Origin: DASTSN01 sp035760665
GTDB taxonomy: Bacteria > Bacteroidota > Bacteroidia > Chitinophagales > Chitinophagaceae
Direction: 5' to 3'
NCBI GenBank assembly: GCA_035760665.1
Contig: DASTSN010000115.1
Span: forward strand, 1-62,602
DNA length: 62,602 nucleotides
In this document: positions 53,012 through 61,832 of the stretch, one piece after another
How the letters are laid out: each line of letters opens with the position of its first letter
Numbering within the stretch: the first letter of the stretch is position 1
Made by a program: the position numbers and the translations under genes
Notes under the pieces: generated by a model
The model's database searches: none
Told to the model about the DNA's origin: nothing
The model's input: the letters and a program-made list of their open reading frames with translations, nothing else

Positions 53012-53195
53012 AGACTGACGAGTGGGTTATACGAGGTTGACGTTTACCCCGGCTAGCTGCTACGTGTACGCTGGAGGTCTGCCAGTAAATATCTGCCTAA
53101 GCGTGGATGCTTAGACAGGCGAGAGGGTTCACTTAACGTACGACGGAGATATAGAGAACTGTTTTACGGCTTACTGTTTCTTATTTTTTGGTTTT

Positions 53196-54998
53196 TTACA
53201 TTTCTATCCCGATTTTTTTCATCAGCAGGGAGGCATTCATGCTGTGGCACACACCAGCTTTTAGTTTGTAGTCGAAGTACAATTCATCACCGGCCACCTG
53301 CACGTCAAAATGATAGTTGTGCAACTGCCCGGGAAATGCATCGGCCATTTTGGCCAGTTCCAGATCATGGGTGGCAATCATGCCCGTGGCTTTGTGCAGC
53401 AGTAACTGGCGGATCAGGGCTTTGGAGCCAGCATGCCGGTCGGCTGAATTGGTACCCCGTAAAATCTCGTCCAGCAAAATAAAGATGGTCTCGCCCCGGT
53501 TCACGGCATCGATAATGTACTTTAATTTTTTCAGTTCTGCGTAGAAGGTGGACGTGCTTTCTTCCAGGTTATCGCTGATGCGCATGCTGCTGCAAGCCTG
53601 CACCGGGTACAGTTCGAAGGAGCTGGCACAGACGGGTGCCCCCATCATGGCCAGTACGATATTGATACCAGCGCTGCGTAAAAAGGTGCTTTTACCAGCC
53701 ATATTGGAGCCTGTGATAAGGCTCAGCTGGCCGGTGCCGCCGGTGGAAAAATCGTTGCAGACTCGTTTGCGGTGTTCAATCAGCGGGTGACCCAATGCAG
53801 TCGTGATAAGCGTACCGGGCTTGCTGCTGAAAACAGGAAAACACCAGGTAGGATTGTTAAAGCGCAGGGTGGCCAGCGAACACAGGGCTTCCATTTCGGC
53901 CAGCGTGTGAAACCATTGCTGCACTTGTGGGCGGTGCCGGGTTTTCCATTGTTCCAGCAGCAGTACCTGGTGCAGGTCCCAGAAAAGAAAAGTATTCAGG
54001 AAAAAAAATACCAGGGGGTTGAGCCGCAGGTCAAAACGGTCCAGTATTGCTTTCAGCTCCCGGATCGCCGCAGAAGCCTGCCCGTGGTTGTGCTGGCAGG
54101 CCTGCTGTAACTGTTGCAGCAGCGGGCTTTCAAATGCCTGCGATTCGATCCATTTCATACTGAGATACAGTGTGCCGGTTTCTGGTGCTACTTTATTCAG
54201 CTGGTCGTACAAGGGGGTAATCTTTCTGCTGAAGGCGCCGGTGAGAATAAAAAAAAGAAAGGTAACACCCCAGAAAATTGCAGCAGGCAATATGGCGGTG
54301 ATGTTCAGCGCCAGCAGGGAAAACAGTATCAGGGGAACGGCTACACGAAGGATTCGCCAGGCAGGTTTGCCCGTAAAATGGATAGGGGCCTGTATCCATT
54401 GCAGCAGTTTCTGTTCGGTGCTGCGTGTTATGCCTTCTGTTTGGCCATAGGCCTGCCATTGCTGCCGCCAGCGGGTTAGCAGCGATAGTTCCTGTACGGC
54501 TTGTTGCCGTAAGACCAGCTCGCTAACGGGGGAGGGGGCCAGCAGCCAGCGGGCAAGCGTTTCATTTCCCTGTTCGGAACTCGTGCGGTTTAAAAGTTGG
54601 TACAGGGATGAGCGGCCAAAAATATCCAGGTCGGCGGCATAGGGATGCCCGGCGGGCATCAGGCGGCTTCCGTCCGGGAACTGGGTAAACCGGTGCTGCA
54701 GGATGCTGATTTCCGAACGGTTGATTTGCAGCAAGCGTGTGGCGTTGTCTAAGGCAGCGGTGGTTTGCACATCTAGCACCAGCAGCCTGAGAAAGACGGC
54801 CAGGCAGGCCGCTGCTGCCAGCAGGGCGATCCACCAGCCCACGGGCCAAAGCCAGATGGGTAAGGCAATGGCTGCCACGGCGCTAACCAGCCGTCCCCAG
54901 CCGATCCTGTTCTTTCGCCGGTTCAGTCGTTGCAATACGCCGGTCCATTCCTGTTCCAGTTCTTGGTAAACTACCTGTGGGTCTTGTATGCCTGCCAT
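53196..54998 (-). CDS. Membrane-anchored MutS-like ATPase
   Basis: The protein has 600 residues. The N-terminal part has two transmembrane pairs (about residues 34-72 and 210-250). The middle is a MutS core-like helical region. The C-terminal MutS domain V has Walker A GSNMAGKST near residue 428, the MRISDNLEESTSTFYAEL switch, Walker B IFILLDEILRGTNS near residue 503 and the ATHDLELAK segment. The mismatch-recognition and connector domains of MutS are missing, as are the endonuclease domain and linkers of MutS2. It is one of the unassigned membrane-linked MutS-family proteins of Bacteroidota. Role in DNA repair is not established. Confidence 0.85.
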   Translation of the reverse strand: MAGIQDPQVVYQELEQEWTGVLQRLNRRKNRIGWGRLVSAVAAIALPIWLWPVGWWIALLAAAACLAVFLRLLVLDVQTTAALDNATRLLQINRSEISILQHRFTQFPDGSRLMPAGHPYAADLDIFGRSSLYQLLNRTSSEQGNETLARWLLAPSPVSELVLRQQAVQELSLLTRWRQQWQAYGQTEGITRSTEQKLLQWIQAPIHFTGKPAWRILRVAVPLILFSLLALNITAILPAAIFWGVTFLFFILTGAFSRKITPLYDQLNKVAPETGTLYLSMKWIESQAFESPLLQQLQQACQHNHGQASAAIRELKAILDRFDLRLNPLVFFFLNTFLFWDLHQVLLLEQWKTRHRPQVQQWFHTLAEMEALCSLATLRFNNPTWCFPVFSSKPGTLITTALGHPLIEHRKRVCNDFSTGGTGQLSLITGSNMAGKSTFLRSAGINIVLAMMGAPVCASSFELYPVQACSSMRISDNLEESTSTFYAELKKLKYIIDAVNRGETIFILLDEILRGTNSADRHAGSKALIRQLLLHKATGMIATHDLELAKMADAFPGQLHNYHFDVQVAGDELYFDYKLKAGVCHSMNASLLMKKIGIEM

Positions 54999-55136
54999 GC
55001 GGTAAATCTAAGGCAAATGCAGGTAAAGACAGGTAAATGACAAAGCTTTCCGGAAATGCCTGTACAGTATGCAGGTGAGCCGGAAAATAGTTGTAATTTT
55101 ACAGGCTGGCATAACAGCAACAGAGCGCAAACTTCC

Positions 55137-55508
55137 GGGGGTGCCTGGTTTTGACAGCATAGGTCTTTGAAAGTGTAAGCATGCAGTGCGTTGTGTAATT
55201 AGCACTTAAATCTGAATACACAAACTATAAATGGCAATACACAGTATGCCATGGCTGCCTAATCAGTGATTAAGTAGTCATTTGGGCCGCGTTGAGCAGG
55301 TTGGTCTGTTACCATGCTCCGCCGCCGACTCAACAACAAAAACAGGCTGCGGCAACCGAAGGCTGTGACGGTTGCCTAAGACCATGCAGCTACGGACATG
55401 ATTGGTTTGTTTGGTTCCGGTCATTTCCCGACAAGTAATTCCAAAATAAGCATGTAGAAAGCTTTTGGGGAATATGTTTGGACAGGGGTTCGAGTCCCCT
55501 CACCTCCA
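55137..55508 (+). ncRNA. ssrA: Transfer-messenger RNA (tmRNA)
   Basis: This RNA rescues ribosomes stalled on broken mRNAs. GGGGGTG at 55137-55143 pairs with CACCTCC at 55501-55507 as the acceptor stem, with discriminator A at 55508. The T-arm is AGGGG-TTCGAGT-CCCCT just before the 3' end. CTGGTTTTGACAGC after the 5' end is the conserved tmRNA start. The tag frame ends at TAA 55260-55262 and reads NGNTQYAMAA, comparable to the GENNYALAA-type tags of other Bacteroidota. Pseudoknot-forming GC-rich segments follow. CCA is not encoded. Confidence 0.95.
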
Positions 55509-55525
55509 CAGATTTTTATAAAGTT

Positions 55526-55570
55526 AACAGAACGGACGCTGTCCGCGAGTGAATGTGTTCGTTCTGTTTT
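55526..55570 (+). terminator. Terminator of tmRNA
   Basis: AACAGAACG (55526-55534) pairs with CGTTCTGTT (55560-55568), with an inner GGAC/GTCC hairpin, followed by TT. It lies 18 bases after the tmRNA. Confidence 0.6.
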
Positions 55571-55818
55571 AAGCAGAATTGGTTCAAATTTTATTGATTA
55601 AAGACTTGTTTTCTCTTCCTTTCATTAATTTTTTTCTTGAATCCTAGCAATAAGAGTGATTAAGGCAAATTGTAAGCTCCCTGGTAAGTACAGTTCAGAT
55701 AATTCCTCTATAAAAGCCTTTATAGAAGTAATATAAAACTTGGTTATTCAGCAACGCCAATTTGATAATAATTTGAGACCTAAATTAAATTTTAAATAAC
55801 AATCAAATTTGCTTGAGA
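55571..55818. other. AT-rich intergenic region
   Basis: About 250 AT-rich bases lie between the tmRNA terminator and the small membrane protein gene. No open frame, repeat or RNA motif that I can support is visible. Confidence 0.4.
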
Positions 55819-56043
55819 TCAATCTAGGTAGGCGTTTTTATTATTATTTTTATTTTCAATTAACTCCACTTCCTCTTTTGGAACACCCAGCTTTTCAGCA
55901 ATTTTTATTAATAGATTTATTTGTTGTTTTTGATTCCATAATTGCCTTTTAATTGAAAAAATCCATCTAAAAAGAACATAGCAAAGGGTTATAGAAAAGA
56001 TAAAGGAGAATAAAATTAGCATGACAAGAGAGGATGTTTCCAT
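55819..56043 (-). CDS. Small single-pass membrane protein
   Basis: The product has 74 residues: a transmembrane helix (LVMLILFSFIFSITLCYVLF) followed by a charged helix reading QQINLLIKIAEKLGVPKEEVELIE. The INLLIKIAEKLGVPKEE segment recurs in small membrane proteins of Bacteroidota with unknown function. The surrounding DNA is AT-rich, which suits a locally divergent insertion. Confidence 0.6.
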   Translation of the reverse strand: METSSLVMLILFSFIFSITLCYVLFRWIFSIKRQLWNQKQQINLLIKIAEKLGVPKEEVELIENKNNNKNAYLD

Positions 56044-56235
56044 GATGCTATTATTAAAACAATGGTTGATTATTATTCAATGTAAGTATACGCTGGGTAT
56101 TACAAAATACAAACGATATTATTAAACTCAAATACTGGAATAGATTGGTTTTTCAATCAAGAGTGGTAGTTGTTCAGAAAGCTTCATCCTGTTTTGATCC
56201 TTTCTTTTATGTATTTGAAAAGTTTTTAATTTACT

Positions 56236-56249
56236 TTGATCTAGATCAC
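56236..56249. promoter_or_regulatory. FNR/CRP-like palindrome upstream of ribonucleotide reductase
   Basis: TTGATCTAGATCAC matches the TTGAT-N4-ATCAA box of Fnr-type regulators in nine of ten defined bases. It lies 71 bases before the preferred start of the class II reductase. Regulator binding is an inference. No cobalamin riboswitch B12-box was found upstream. Confidence 0.4.
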
Positions 56250-56319
56250 CGTGTACCCTAACGACTGTCATGATGAGTACCCGTTATTACCCATAGTTTT
56301 AAACATTAACCACTTCGCT

Positions 56320-58071
56320 ATGCCCGTTCAGTTATCTGCAAATGCACGCAGGGTGCTGGAAAGCCGCTACCTGCGAAAGGATAAGGAAGGCCGCCTCGCA
56401 GAGGATGCAGACGGCTTATTCCGCCGGGTGGCACATGCCGTGGCAGCTGCAGAACGGCGCTGGGGCAATGAAGCTGCTTGCCGGGAATGGGAAGAGTTGT
56501 TTTATGAAATGATGAGCCAGCTGCTTTTCCTGCCCAACTCACCAACCTTGATGAATGCCGGCACAGCACTGCACCAGCTCAGTGCCTGTTTTGTGCTGCC
56601 GGTGGAGGATTCAATGGATGGAATTTTCTCATCACTGAAACAGGCTGCTCTGATCCAACAAAGTGGGGGCGGTACCGGGTTTAATTTTTCCCGCCTGCGG
56701 CCCCAGCATGATTTGATCACAAAAACCGGCGGTAGCGCCTCCGGCCCGGTATCTTTTATGAAAATATTTGACGCCGCTACTGAGCATGTCAAACAGGGCG
56801 GTAAACGCCGCGGTGCGAATATGGGTATTTTAAATGTCGATCACCCGGATATCGAAGCTTTTATCTCAGCCAAACAGCAGTCCTCTGTCCTGACGAATTT
56901 TAATATTTCAGTGGGTATCAGTAACGCCTTTATGCAAGCTGTGCTAAAAAAGGAATCCTGGAACCTGCTGCATCCCAACAGCCACGTGATTGTAAAAACA
57001 ATTTCGGCAGAAAAGCTGTGGACAGAGATTGTGGAAAGTGCCTGGGACTGCGGCGATCCCGGTTTACTTTTTCTCGATACCATCAATGCTGCAAATCCGA
57101 CACCTGAACTGGGGATGATTCAGGCCACTAATCCTTGTGGTGAAGTGCCGCTGCTGCCTTTTGAATCCTGCAACCTGGGTTCGGTAAACTTGTCAAAATT
57201 TGTCAAGCAACTGGACGATACAACCGGCATTGACTGGCCGGAGTTGGAAAGCGTAGTCAGGCTGGCGGTGCGCTTTCTTGACGATGTGATTGATGCGAAC
57301 CAGTATATTATTCCTGAAACCAAGGCAATTGTGCAGGGCAACCGCAAAATAGGGTTGGGTGTGATGGGCTGGGCAGATATGCTTTGCCAGTTGGGAATAT
57401 CTTATGATACGGAAGAAGCGGTGGCACTTGCCGATAAGCTTATGTCGTTTATACAGTCCGGTGCTATGGCAGCTTCGGCGCAACTGGCTCGGGAAAGGGG
57501 GCCTTTTCCTAACTGGGCGAAAAGTAGGTATTACCCGGAACGGCCTTTACGGAATGCCAGCCTCACCAGCATTGCGCCAACCGGCAGTATTTCCATTATT
57601 GCGGATGCTTCCTCGTCCATCGAGCCATTTTTTGCCCTGGCTTTTGAACGGCGTCATGTGCTCAACGATGAAAAACTGCCGGTCATCAACCGCTGTTTTG
57701 CAGATTACCTGGTACAGACCGGCCAGTACAACGAACAGGTATTGGCGCACCTGCAGGCAGAGGGATCGGCAGCCCGGCTGCCGGGTCTTTCACCGGAGGT
57801 AAAAGCCCTTTTCAAAACGGCGTATGAAATAGCCCCGGAATGGCATGTGCTGCAGCAGGCGGCTTACCAGCGGCATGTGGATAACGCCGTTTCCAAAACG
57901 ATTAACCTGCCGGAGACGGCCACCCCGGCAGATATTGACCGTATTTACAAAATGGCATGGCAGCAACAGCTAAAAGGCATTACTATTTATCGTCAAAACT
58001 CGCTTCCACAGCAAATCTTACATCCTGGCATCCACACGGCTGCGGAGGCCTGCAAGGTTTGCCTTTCATGA
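56320..58071 (+). CDS. Adenosylcobalamin-dependent ribonucleotide reductase (class II)
   Basis: This enzyme makes deoxyribonucleotides using adenosylcobalamin rather than a tyrosyl-iron centre. From the ATG at 56320 the protein has 583 residues; an upstream GTG frame from 56251 adds 23 residues without signals and is rejected. The fold core is recognised by LPNSPTLMNAGT, SACFVLPVEDSMDGIF (first redox Cys), GGGTGFNFSRLRP, and NPCGEVPLLPFESCNLGSVNLS with the catalytic Asn-Cys-Glu. TGSISIIADASSSIEP follows. The C-terminus ends CKVCLS, the thiol pair that is re-reduced. No ATP-cone or C-terminal NrdR-type extension is evident. Needs no oxygen, so it suits low-oxygen growth. Confidence 0.93.
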   Translation: MPVQLSANARRVLESRYLRKDKEGRLAEDADGLFRRVAHAVAAAERRWGNEAACREWEELFYEMMSQLLFLPNSPTLMNAGTALHQLSACFVLPVEDSMDGIFSSLKQAALIQQSGGGTGFNFSRLRPQHDLITKTGGSASGPVSFMKIFDAATEHVKQGGKRRGANMGILNVDHPDIEAFISAKQQSSVLTNFNISVGISNAFMQAVLKKESWNLLHPNSHVIVKTISAEKLWTEIVESAWDCGDPGLLFLDTINAANPTPELGMIQATNPCGEVPLLPFESCNLGSVNLSKFVKQLDDTTGIDWPELESVVRLAVRFLDDVIDANQYIIPETKAIVQGNRKIGLGVMGWADMLCQLGISYDTEEAVALADKLMSFIQSGAMAASAQLARERGPFPNWAKSRYYPERPLRNASLTSIAPTGSISIIADASSSIEPFFALAFERRHVLNDEKLPVINRCFADYLVQTGQYNEQVLAHLQAEGSAARLPGLSPEVKALFKTAYEIAPEWHVLQQAAYQRHVDNAVSKTINLPETATPADIDRIYKMAWQQQLKGITIYRQNSLPQQILHPGIHTAAEACKVCLS

Positions 58072-58184
58072 ATTTGTTGTGAACAACCGAATAAATGCAG
58101 TATCTGTAGTTTGCAAAAATTAAATTTGCCAGGCAAATACTTTTTCTTCCACCGGAAATCATTTCAAAAGACAGGTAAACAGGT

Positions 58185-59429
58185 ATGAAAGTAACAATTG
58201 CAGGCGGCGGCGTTATTGGCTTATGCAGCGCCTATTATTTATCCAAGGTCGGGTACTCGGTAACTGTAGTGGATCGAAATACGATTACCGATGGATGCTC
58301 GTTTGGAAACATGGGTTATATTTCTCCCAGCCACTTTATACCACTGGCAACTCCGGGCATCGTTTCACAAGGTTTGCGCTGGATGATGAACGCTTCCTCA
58401 CCCTTTTACATCAAACCGAGGCTCAGCTCCGATCTTATTCGCTGGGGATGGCAGTTTCGCAAAAATGCCACCGCTGCAAAGGTGAAGGAAAACGCTCCCC
58501 ATCTGAATAACCTGCTGCAACTGAGCCGGGAATTGATGAATGATCTGAAACAGGAATTTCAGGATGCTTTTGATATGATGGAAAAAGGTTGCTGGATGCT
58601 GTATAAGTATGAAAAAACTGGCGATCATGAAAAAGAACTGGCAGAACAGGCACACCGGTTTGGGCTGAAGACGATCATTTGCACACCCCAGCAAGTGCAG
58701 CAATACGAACCGGAGGTGGAAGTGAGCGTAGCCGGTGGCGTATTGTACCTGGATGATTGCCACCTGAACCCAGCTAAATTTATGCAGACCTTATTTAGCT
58801 ATCTTAAAAATGCCGGGGTTTCCTTCTGGCTGAATACGACCATTACGGGTTTTGAACAAAACAATGGAAAAGTTACGACGGTACTAACGGACAAGGGTAC
58901 GCTGCCTTGCGAAGAGCTGGTGATTGCCAACGGCAGCTGGCTGCCGCAACTGTCCGCCCTGCTGGGTATCAGGCTGCTGCTGCAACCTGGAAAAGGATAT
59001 AGTATGGTGTATGAAAACCTGGCAAAAAACCTACAATATCCCTCTATCCTGGTGGATGACAGGACGGCTACATCACCCATTCATCGCTGGTTGCGCATTG
59101 GCGGTACAATGGAACTGAGCGGGCACAGTCATACTGTTTTGCCCAAACGGGTTCAGGCTATTTACCAGGCATTCAAAAAATACTATCCATCACTGCAGCT
59201 TCCCCAGCCGGATCTGCAAAAAGTATGGTATGGCTACCGGCCTGTAACGCCCGATGGGTTGCCTTATATTGGCCGGCACAGCCATTGCAAAAATGTAACT
59301 GTTGCCGGCGGCCATGCTATGCTGGGGGTTTCGGCAGCGGCTGCAACGGGCAAACTGGTCAATGAAATCCTGTCCGGCCGCCAGCCCAGTATTGCTATAA
59401 ATGCCTTTCGCCCCGAACGTTTTCGTTAA
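58185..59429 (+). CDS. FAD-dependent D-amino-acid dehydrogenase-like oxidoreductase (DAO family)
   Basis: The protein has 414 residues. It begins with the Rossmann motif VTIAGGGVIGLCSAYYLSKVGYSVTVVDR, followed by SFGNMGYISPSHF as in DadA-type dehydrogenases. Near the end GYRPVTPDGLPYIGR and VTVAGGHAMLGVSAAAATGKL are the C-terminal FAD/active-site blocks. It resembles D-amino-acid dehydrogenases or hydroxyproline oxidases; the substrate (D-amino acid, D-hydroxyproline or similar) is unresolved. It precedes bshC by 54 bases on the same strand. Confidence 0.85.
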   Translation: MKVTIAGGGVIGLCSAYYLSKVGYSVTVVDRNTITDGCSFGNMGYISPSHFIPLATPGIVSQGLRWMMNASSPFYIKPRLSSDLIRWGWQFRKNATAAKVKENAPHLNNLLQLSRELMNDLKQEFQDAFDMMEKGCWMLYKYEKTGDHEKELAEQAHRFGLKTIICTPQQVQQYEPEVEVSVAGGVLYLDDCHLNPAKFMQTLFSYLKNAGVSFWLNTTITGFEQNNGKVTTVLTDKGTLPCEELVIANGSWLPQLSALLGIRLLLQPGKGYSMVYENLAKNLQYPSILVDDRTATSPIHRWLRIGGTMELSGHSHTVLPKRVQAIYQAFKKYYPSLQLPQPDLQKVWYGYRPVTPDGLPYIGRHSHCKNVTVAGGHAMLGVSAAAATGKLVNEILSGRQPSIAINAFRPERFR

Positions 59430-59483
59430 AAATTTGTTGAGGAATCATGCCTTCCTGGCAGACTTCTTATTTTTATACCATAT

Positions 59484-61082
59484 ATGGACTGTACAAGTAA
59501 AATAATACCTTACCGCGAGACCGGCAGCTTTAGTAAAATTGTATTGGATTATCTTGATCAGCAGGACAGCCTGAAACCTTTTTTTGCCTACCCGCCTTCG
59601 CTTACGGGTATCCGTGAGGCCCTGGCGGCACGAAAACAATTCCCCACCGACAGGAAACTGCTGGTGCAGCAGCTCAGCAACCAGTATAAAGCTGTTCCGG
59701 CTTCCGATGCGGTAAAAAAGAATATTGACTTATTGCTGTCGCCGGATACTTTCACCATCACCACGGCGCACCAGCCTAATATTTTTACCGGCCCGCTTTA
59801 TTTTTTATACAAAATCCTGCACGCTATAAAGCTTGCCGAGCATCTCACCGGGGTTATGCCCGGGCATCATTTTGTACCCGTGTATTATATGGGCTCCGAA
59901 GATGCTGACCTGGACGAGCTGGGACATATTTACCTGGAAGGCGAAAAGTTAGAATGGAAAACACAGCAAACAGGAGCCGTTGGAAGGATGATCATTGATC
60001 AATCATTCCAGGCACTCATTACCCGGATGGAAGGACAGCTGAGTGTGCTGCCCTACGGCAGGGACCTGATTCAACTGCTGAAAGAACATTATCGCGAAGC
60101 TGATACAATTGAGCAGGCAACCTTTAAAATGGTAAATGCTTTATTTGGCGAATACGGCTTGCTGGTACTGCTGCCAGATAATGCCGCATTGAAAAAGCAG
60201 ATGACCGCCGTTTTTCAAGATGACCTGCTGTATCAGCAGCCGTCTGCCATTGTGCAAAAAACCTCTGAACAATTTGGCCGGCTTTATAAAGTGCAGGCAC
60301 ATCCGCGGGAAATCAATTTATTTTACCTGGAAGGAGATATCCGCCAACGAATAGAGTTTGTAAATAGTCGATACGAAGTGCTTCACACAAAGCTAAGTTT
60401 CAGCAAGGATGAACTGTTAGCAGAACTGGATGCCCACCCGGAACGCTTTAGTCCCAATGTGATTCTGCGGGGGCTGTTCCAGGAAATGATTTTACCGAAC
60501 ATCGTATTTATTGGTGGGGGTGGTGAACTGGCCTACTGGTTGGAGTTAAAAGACTTATTCACGCATTACAATGTGCCCTATCCTGTGCTGGCTTTACGCA
60601 ATTCATTTTTGCTGCTCGAAAAAAAGTGGCAGGAGAAAATCGCGAAGCTGGGCTTGGAGAGTACCGATTTCTTTTTGCCGACAGAGCAACTGGTCAACAA
60701 ACTGGTGACAAGAGACAGTAAAAACCAGGTGACACTGAACGGGAATCTTACCGGGGCCGCACAGTTATACGACCTCTTGAAAAAACAGGCTGTGGCCATT
60801 GACAGTACACTCGGGCAACATGTGGAGGCGCTGAAAACAAGAACCCTTCATCAGTTGCAGGAATTAGAAAAGAAGATGCTGCGGGCAGAAAAACGAAAAT
60901 TTGCCGACCAGCGACGCCAGGTGCAGTCTGTGAAAGAACGGATTTTTCCCGGTGATGGACTCCAGGAGCGCATCGACAACTTTAGTTATTACTATGCAAA
61001 ATGGGGACGAGATTTTATTCATCAATTGTATGAGCATTCTCCGGCCCTGGAGCAAGCCTTCGTAATCCTTTCAGAAAAATAA
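59484..61082 (+). CDS. bshC: Bacillithiol biosynthesis cysteine-adding enzyme BshC
   Basis: BshC adds cysteine to the glucosamine-malate intermediate, the last step of bacillithiol synthesis. The 532 residues include the family blocks TITTAHQPNIFTGPLYFLYKILHAIKLAE and FVPVYYMGSEDADLDELGHIYLEGEKLEWK, the HxGH-like core of the fold, and a C-terminal coiled-coil stretch (residues about 440-485, LQELEKKMLRAEKRKFADQRR). Length is normal. Its presence implies that this organism uses bacillithiol as its low-molecular-weight thiol. Confidence 0.92.
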   Translation: MDCTSKIIPYRETGSFSKIVLDYLDQQDSLKPFFAYPPSLTGIREALAARKQFPTDRKLLVQQLSNQYKAVPASDAVKKNIDLLLSPDTFTITTAHQPNIFTGPLYFLYKILHAIKLAEHLTGVMPGHHFVPVYYMGSEDADLDELGHIYLEGEKLEWKTQQTGAVGRMIIDQSFQALITRMEGQLSVLPYGRDLIQLLKEHYREADTIEQATFKMVNALFGEYGLLVLLPDNAALKKQMTAVFQDDLLYQQPSAIVQKTSEQFGRLYKVQAHPREINLFYLEGDIRQRIEFVNSRYEVLHTKLSFSKDELLAELDAHPERFSPNVILRGLFQEMILPNIVFIGGGGELAYWLELKDLFTHYNVPYPVLALRNSFLLLEKKWQEKIAKLGLESTDFFLPTEQLVNKLVTRDSKNQVTLNGNLTGAAQLYDLLKKQAVAIDSTLGQHVEALKTRTLHQLQELEKKMLRAEKRKFADQRRQVQSVKERIFPGDGLQERIDNFSYYYAKWGRDFIHQLYEHSPALEQAFVILSEK

Positions 61083-61103
61083 AGAAATAGTTGTGTCAGG
61101 TCT

Positions 61104-61646
61104 TTATGAATCGAAAGCGTTGGGCCAGCCTTCATTTTTCAATTTATCCACTTTGCCCATCACTTCCTGGTTAAGCGATTGCTTGTAGGCGTCAACTTTT
61201 TTGAAAACGGTTTGATCGGCCGACCCAATGATGGACGCAGCAAGAATACCAGCATTTTTTGCCGCATTTAAAGCGACTGTCGCAACCGGTATACCGTTGG
61301 GCATTTGTAAAATAGATAAAACAGAATCCCAGCCGTCAATAGAATTAGACGATTTAATGGGTACGCCAATCACCGGCAAGGGTGTCAGGGAAGCAACCAT
61401 GCCTGGCAGGTGTGCAGCACCACCCGCGCCTGCGATAATGACTTTTAAACCACGAGCGGCTGCTTTTTGCGCATAGTCTGCCATACGAAGCGGGGTGCGG
61501 TGGGCCGAGACAACGGTCAGTTCGTACGCAATTCCAAACTGTTGCAGGATGTCAGCGGCAGCCCGCATTACAGGCAGGTCACTGTCGCTTCCCATAATGA
61601 TGCCGACCAGCGGCGCTTGTGTTGATGAGTTTCCGGGTTTGTCCAT
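61104..61646 (-). CDS. purE: 5-(carboxyamino)imidazole ribonucleotide mutase
   Basis: PurE moves the carboxyl group of N5-CAIR to C4 of the ring in purine synthesis. The 180 residues hold GIIMGSDSDLPVMRAAAD, ELTVVSAHRTPLRMADYAQ and VIIAGAGGAAHLPGMVASLTPLPVIGVPI, the PurE signature segments with the catalytic His. Class I length. Convergent with bshC. purK is not in the window. Confidence 0.96.
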   Translation of the reverse strand: MDKPGNSSTQAPLVGIIMGSDSDLPVMRAAADILQQFGIAYELTVVSAHRTPLRMADYAQKAAARGLKVIIAGAGGAAHLPGMVASLTPLPVIGVPIKSSNSIDGWDSVLSILQMPNGIPVATVALNAAKNAGILAASIIGSADQTVFKKVDAYKQSLNQEVMGKVDKLKNEGWPNAFDS

Positions 61647-61832
61647 GCCTGGCAGTTAATTGATAAACTGGCCGCTAAGCTATAGAATTCCAGCAATACC
61701 TGGAACTGAAATACAGGATTGCTTACGTAAACGCTTCCATGACTAACAGCAATGTCAAAAAAAGCAGTGACAATTGCCCCATATTGCAGGCAATTTTTGA
61801 TTGGTAATAACTGTACTAAAACCTGCAGGTAT

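Noticed and set aside
56044..56319. Cobalamin riboswitch before the class II ribonucleotide reductase
   Set aside because: No B12-box or supporting stem pattern was found.
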